A stretch of 22,624 nt of DNA, taken from NCBI GenBank assembly GCA_964393845.1, contig CAYMUX010000057.1, positions 1 through 22,624 on the forward strand, in the 5' to 3' direction. Position 1 is the stretch's first letter; each line of letters begins with the position of its first letter. The DNA comes from UBA6902 sp964393845. Lineage in GTDB: Bacteria; Nitrospirota; Thermodesulfovibrionia; UBA6902. The position numbers and the translations under genes are program-made. This document shows positions 21,151 to 22,624 of the stretch, piece after piece. Under the pieces are notes generated by a model that had not been told where the DNA came from, made no database searches, and worked only from the letters and a program-made list of their open reading frames with translations.

Positions 21151-22185
21151 TTATGTTTCAGATAATATCTGAGTTAGCGCTTTTGCAGTATGATCGACAA
21201 TCGAAATCATTTCTTTGTAATTCATCCTTGTCGGTCCGATTATTCCTACGGCTCCGCTTACGAATTTATTATTACTGTAAGTAGATATGACCATGCTTAG
21301 TTCTCTCATCGCGGGGAAGATATTCTCCATCCCGACAAATACTTGAGTCCCTTGAGATTCACTTACGTGTTGAAGTAATTTTAGCATAAAACGTTTGTCT
21401 TCAATAGCTCTTAAAATTGCTTTAATCTGGTTCATAGTTGCAAAGTCAGGGAGGTTGGATGTGCCGGAAAGCCCGTTTAAAGAGAATTCATCATTTTCCG
21501 GTGGTATAATGTCTTTACAGAAATAGAGTAAGTTAGCTATCAACTGATCACAAACTGTTTTTTCCTTGTACAGTTGATAGGCTATTTTTTCTCTTACTTT
21601 TTTTATTGTTAATCCGCTGAATTTGCTGTTCATTTGATTAGATACCATGTCAAGTTGTTTCTGGGTATATATTTTATCCAGTTCAATAATCTTGTTTTTG
21701 ACTACCCCTTTGTCTGAAATAATCACAACGAGAACCTTATTATTTTCATATTTAATAAATTTGATACGTTTCAACAATATATCTTCTATTTTTGGAGGCG
21801 TCGCTATTGCAAGATAACGGGAGAATGATGAAAGGGTTCTTGCAGCTTCTTTAATCAGGGAAGCATTGTCTTTCCTGATAATGCTGAGCCTGTTGGATAA
21901 CTCTTTTGTTATATCTGAATTAATAGACAATGTCTGTTCTCCCATGAGTGTATCAACATAGAACCTGTAACCTTTTTCTGTAGGTACCCTTCCTGCTGAC
22001 GTATGAGGCTGAGTGATATATCCCATCTCTTCTAACTTAACCATTGTATTTCGTATGGTAGCCGGGGATAAACCGACAGGAAATCGCTGAGTAATTAACA
22101 TTGATCCTATAGGAATATTAAGGTCAATATGACTTTGTATTATTGCCCAGAGTATTTCTTTCCGTCTTGTGTCAAGTTTATTCAT
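21151..22185 (-). CDS. hrcA: Heat-inducible transcription repressor HrcA
   Basis: Repressor that binds CIRCE and switches off chaperone operons at normal temperature; GroEL keeps it active. I choose the ATG at 22185 (MNKLDTRRKEILWAIIQ), giving 344 residues, the normal length. An in-frame ATG at 22248 would make the coding region run through CIRCE and the -10 element and add 21 non-family residues. The N-terminal winged helix includes LSPATIRNTMVKLEEMGYIT and QPHTSAGRVPTEKGYRFYVD. The C-terminal part has the expected VFVGMENIF and GAVGIIGPTRMNYKEMIS. It is first in the operon and so autoregulated. No clear Shine-Dalgarno sequence is seen between CIRCE and the start, which would keep repressor synthesis low. 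Confidence 0.96.
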   Translation of the reverse strand: MNKLDTRRKEILWAIIQSHIDLNIPIGSMLITQRFPVGLSPATIRNTMVKLEEMGYITQPHTSAGRVPTEKGYRFYVDTLMGEQTLSINSDITKELSNRLSIIRKDNASLIKEAARTLSSFSRYLAIATPPKIEDILLKRIKFIKYENNKVLVVIISDKGVVKNKIIELDKIYTQKQLDMVSNQMNSKFSGLTIKKVREKIAYQLYKEKTVCDQLIANLLYFCKDIIPPENDEFSLNGLSGTSNLPDFATMNQIKAILRAIEDKRFMLKLLQHVSESQGTQVFVGMENIFPAMRELSMVISTYSNNKFVSGAVGIIGPTRMNYKEMISIVDHTAKALTQILSET

Positions 22186-22190
22186 CTTAA

Positions 22191-22217
22191 ATAGCACTCT
22201 CAAGTGTAAAGTGCTAT
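22191..22217 (-). promoter_or_regulatory. CIRCE operator of the hrcA-grpE-dnaK-dnaJ operon
   Basis: ATAGCACTC (22191-22199), a 9-bp spacer and AAGTGCTAT (22209-22217) match the CIRCE consensus TTAGCACTC-N9-GAGTGCTAA, with 8 of 9 positions of the arms pairing. It lies 5 bp upstream of the hrcA ATG and covers the expected transcription start. Confidence 0.93.
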
Positions 22218-22218
22218 T

Positions 22219-22248
22219 ACTATAGCAACAAGAATAAGTGTGTGTCAA
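22219..22248 (-). promoter_or_regulatory. Sigma-70 promoter of the hrcA operon
   Basis: On the minus strand a perfect -35, TTGACA (22248-22243), an 18-bp spacer, and -10 TATAGT (22224-22219). The start point would fall inside CIRCE, so HrcA binding would block initiation directly. Confidence 0.85.
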
Positions 22249-22574
22249 GAATTCGAAATTTGTACATAATTATCATTTTTTAAGAGGTATTTTAGCTGAA
22301 AAAAACGTGATAAGTACAGCAGTTATCGATACGTAAGTGATAGTGATTGTATTCAACTTTCTGAAATGATTTATGGCGTCAAAAAGAAAAATATTTAAAT
22401 ATCTTAGAATATCTGAGATATTTGGAGATATATTGAGTGAAATTAGTGTATTTACTTAAAATAAGAAATATAGATTGATTTTAGGGTATTGACTGTGTCA
22501 ATCTTTTGTGGTAAAAATATCATGCTTAAAGCTTGATAACATTTGTCGTAAGAGGTAATCTTATTAGGTTATGA
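22249..22574. other. 326-bp AT-rich intergenic region upstream of hrcA, no gene seen
   Basis: No convincing coding frame on either strand. It contains an 8-bp inverted repeat, AAATATCT (22397-22404) and AGATATTT (22416-22423), with an 11-bp loop and no T tract. Further right is a palindromic promoter-like site (listed separately) pointing out of the window. The second MITE-like copy begins at 22575. Confidence 0.6.
22488..22518 (+). promoter_or_regulatory. Promoter-like site with a palindromic -35 facing right
   Basis: The perfect inverted repeat ATTGAC-TGT-GTCAAT (22488-22502) contains a -35-like TTGACT (22489-22494). A TAAAAA/AAAAAT -10-like sequence follows at 17-18 bp. The palindrome could be a repressor site over the -35. 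The next gene to the right lies outside the window, so the target is unknown. Confidence 0.35.
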
Positions 22575-22624
22575 TATAGTAACGGCAATAAATAACTTAA
22601 GTTAAAATATGATATTTCCTTTAT
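22575..22624. mobile_element. Second copy of the MITE-like element, cut by the window edge
   Basis: The last 50 bp of the window match 693-742 at every position, including the TATAGTAACGGC terminus. The right end is outside the window. It lies about 325 bp upstream of the hrcA promoter in intergenic DNA. Perfect identity over 50 bp implies recent movement or strong sequence conservation. Confidence 0.8.

Noticed and set aside
22186..22248. Upstream extension of hrcA to an ATG at 22248
   Set aside because: The extension would translate CIRCE and the promoter and adds residues not found in HrcA proteins; the ATG at 22185 gives the standard N-terminus.
1..22624. CRISPR arrays, tRNA or rRNA genes, intact transposases
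   Set aside because: No regularly spaced repeats, cloverleaf-like sequences, rRNA segments or transposase/integrase motifs were found on reading both strands.

Overview
The window looks like a chromosomal segment of an anaerobic or microaerophilic Gram-negative bacterium. Evidence for this is a membrane-bound energy-converting hydrogenase-related (Ehr-type) complex, an [4Fe-4S] quinolinate synthase, an exported lytic transglycosylase, a PilZ protein, a sigma-54 promoter and an hrcA-grpE-dnaK-dnaJ cluster with a CIRCE operator. Protein style and gene mix suggest Nitrospirota (Thermodesulfovibrionia-like) or a Desulfobacterota relative. That assignment is inference; no rRNA or marker tree is available here.

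Layout. (1) 2-5114, plus strand: the distal part of a hydrogenase-4/complex I-like operon, in order HyfC/NuoH-like (5' truncated by the window), HyfE-like, HyfF-like, HyfG/HycE-like large subunit and NuoB/HycG-like small subunit. The large subunit has lost all four cysteines that would bind Ni-Fe, so this is an Ehr-type complex rather than a hydrogenase. A 103-bp MITE-like element lies between the first two genes, nested in an older inverted repeat. A second, identical copy is cut by the right edge of the window. (2) 5121-6794, minus: nadA and an SLT-family lytic transglycosylase. (3) 6992-9367, plus: der, a YihY-family membrane protein and an unannotated 53-residue Sm-like protein, closed by an intrinsic terminator. 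(4) 9394-10714, minus: a radical SAM/SPASM protein preceded by a previously hidden 33-codon gene. The small gene has a 12-nt perfect Shine-Dalgarno sequence and is separated from the radical SAM gene by an intrinsic-terminator hairpin. This is the organisation of a RiPP precursor and maturase pair and is the best candidate here for an undescribed system. A DUF116 cysteine-rich gene is divergently transcribed from an overlapping promoter region. (5) 11656-13249: an OFA-family (oxalate/formate antiporter-like) MFS transporter behind a well-formed sigma-54 promoter. (6) 13513-17241: a PilZ protein, then an accessory region around rsmE. A displaced 3' fragment of rsmE, a VapBC toxin-antitoxin pair and a decayed gene lie between the fragment and the intact rsmE, followed by an MNT/HEPN two-gene module. 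(7) 17322-22248, minus: dnaJ, dnaK, grpE and hrcA in one operon controlled by CIRCE.

How the parts relate. The Ehr-like complex would couple a soluble redox reaction to ion pumping through its NuoH- and NuoL-like subunits. The OFA transporter may move formate or oxalate, but no sequence evidence ties it to the complex. The rsmE neighbourhood carries two toxin-antitoxin-like modules, one on each side of the gene, and the rsmE 3' duplication suggests that at least the VapBC segment arrived by integration into or recombination at rsmE. No tRNA, rRNA, CRISPR array or intact transposase gene was seen.
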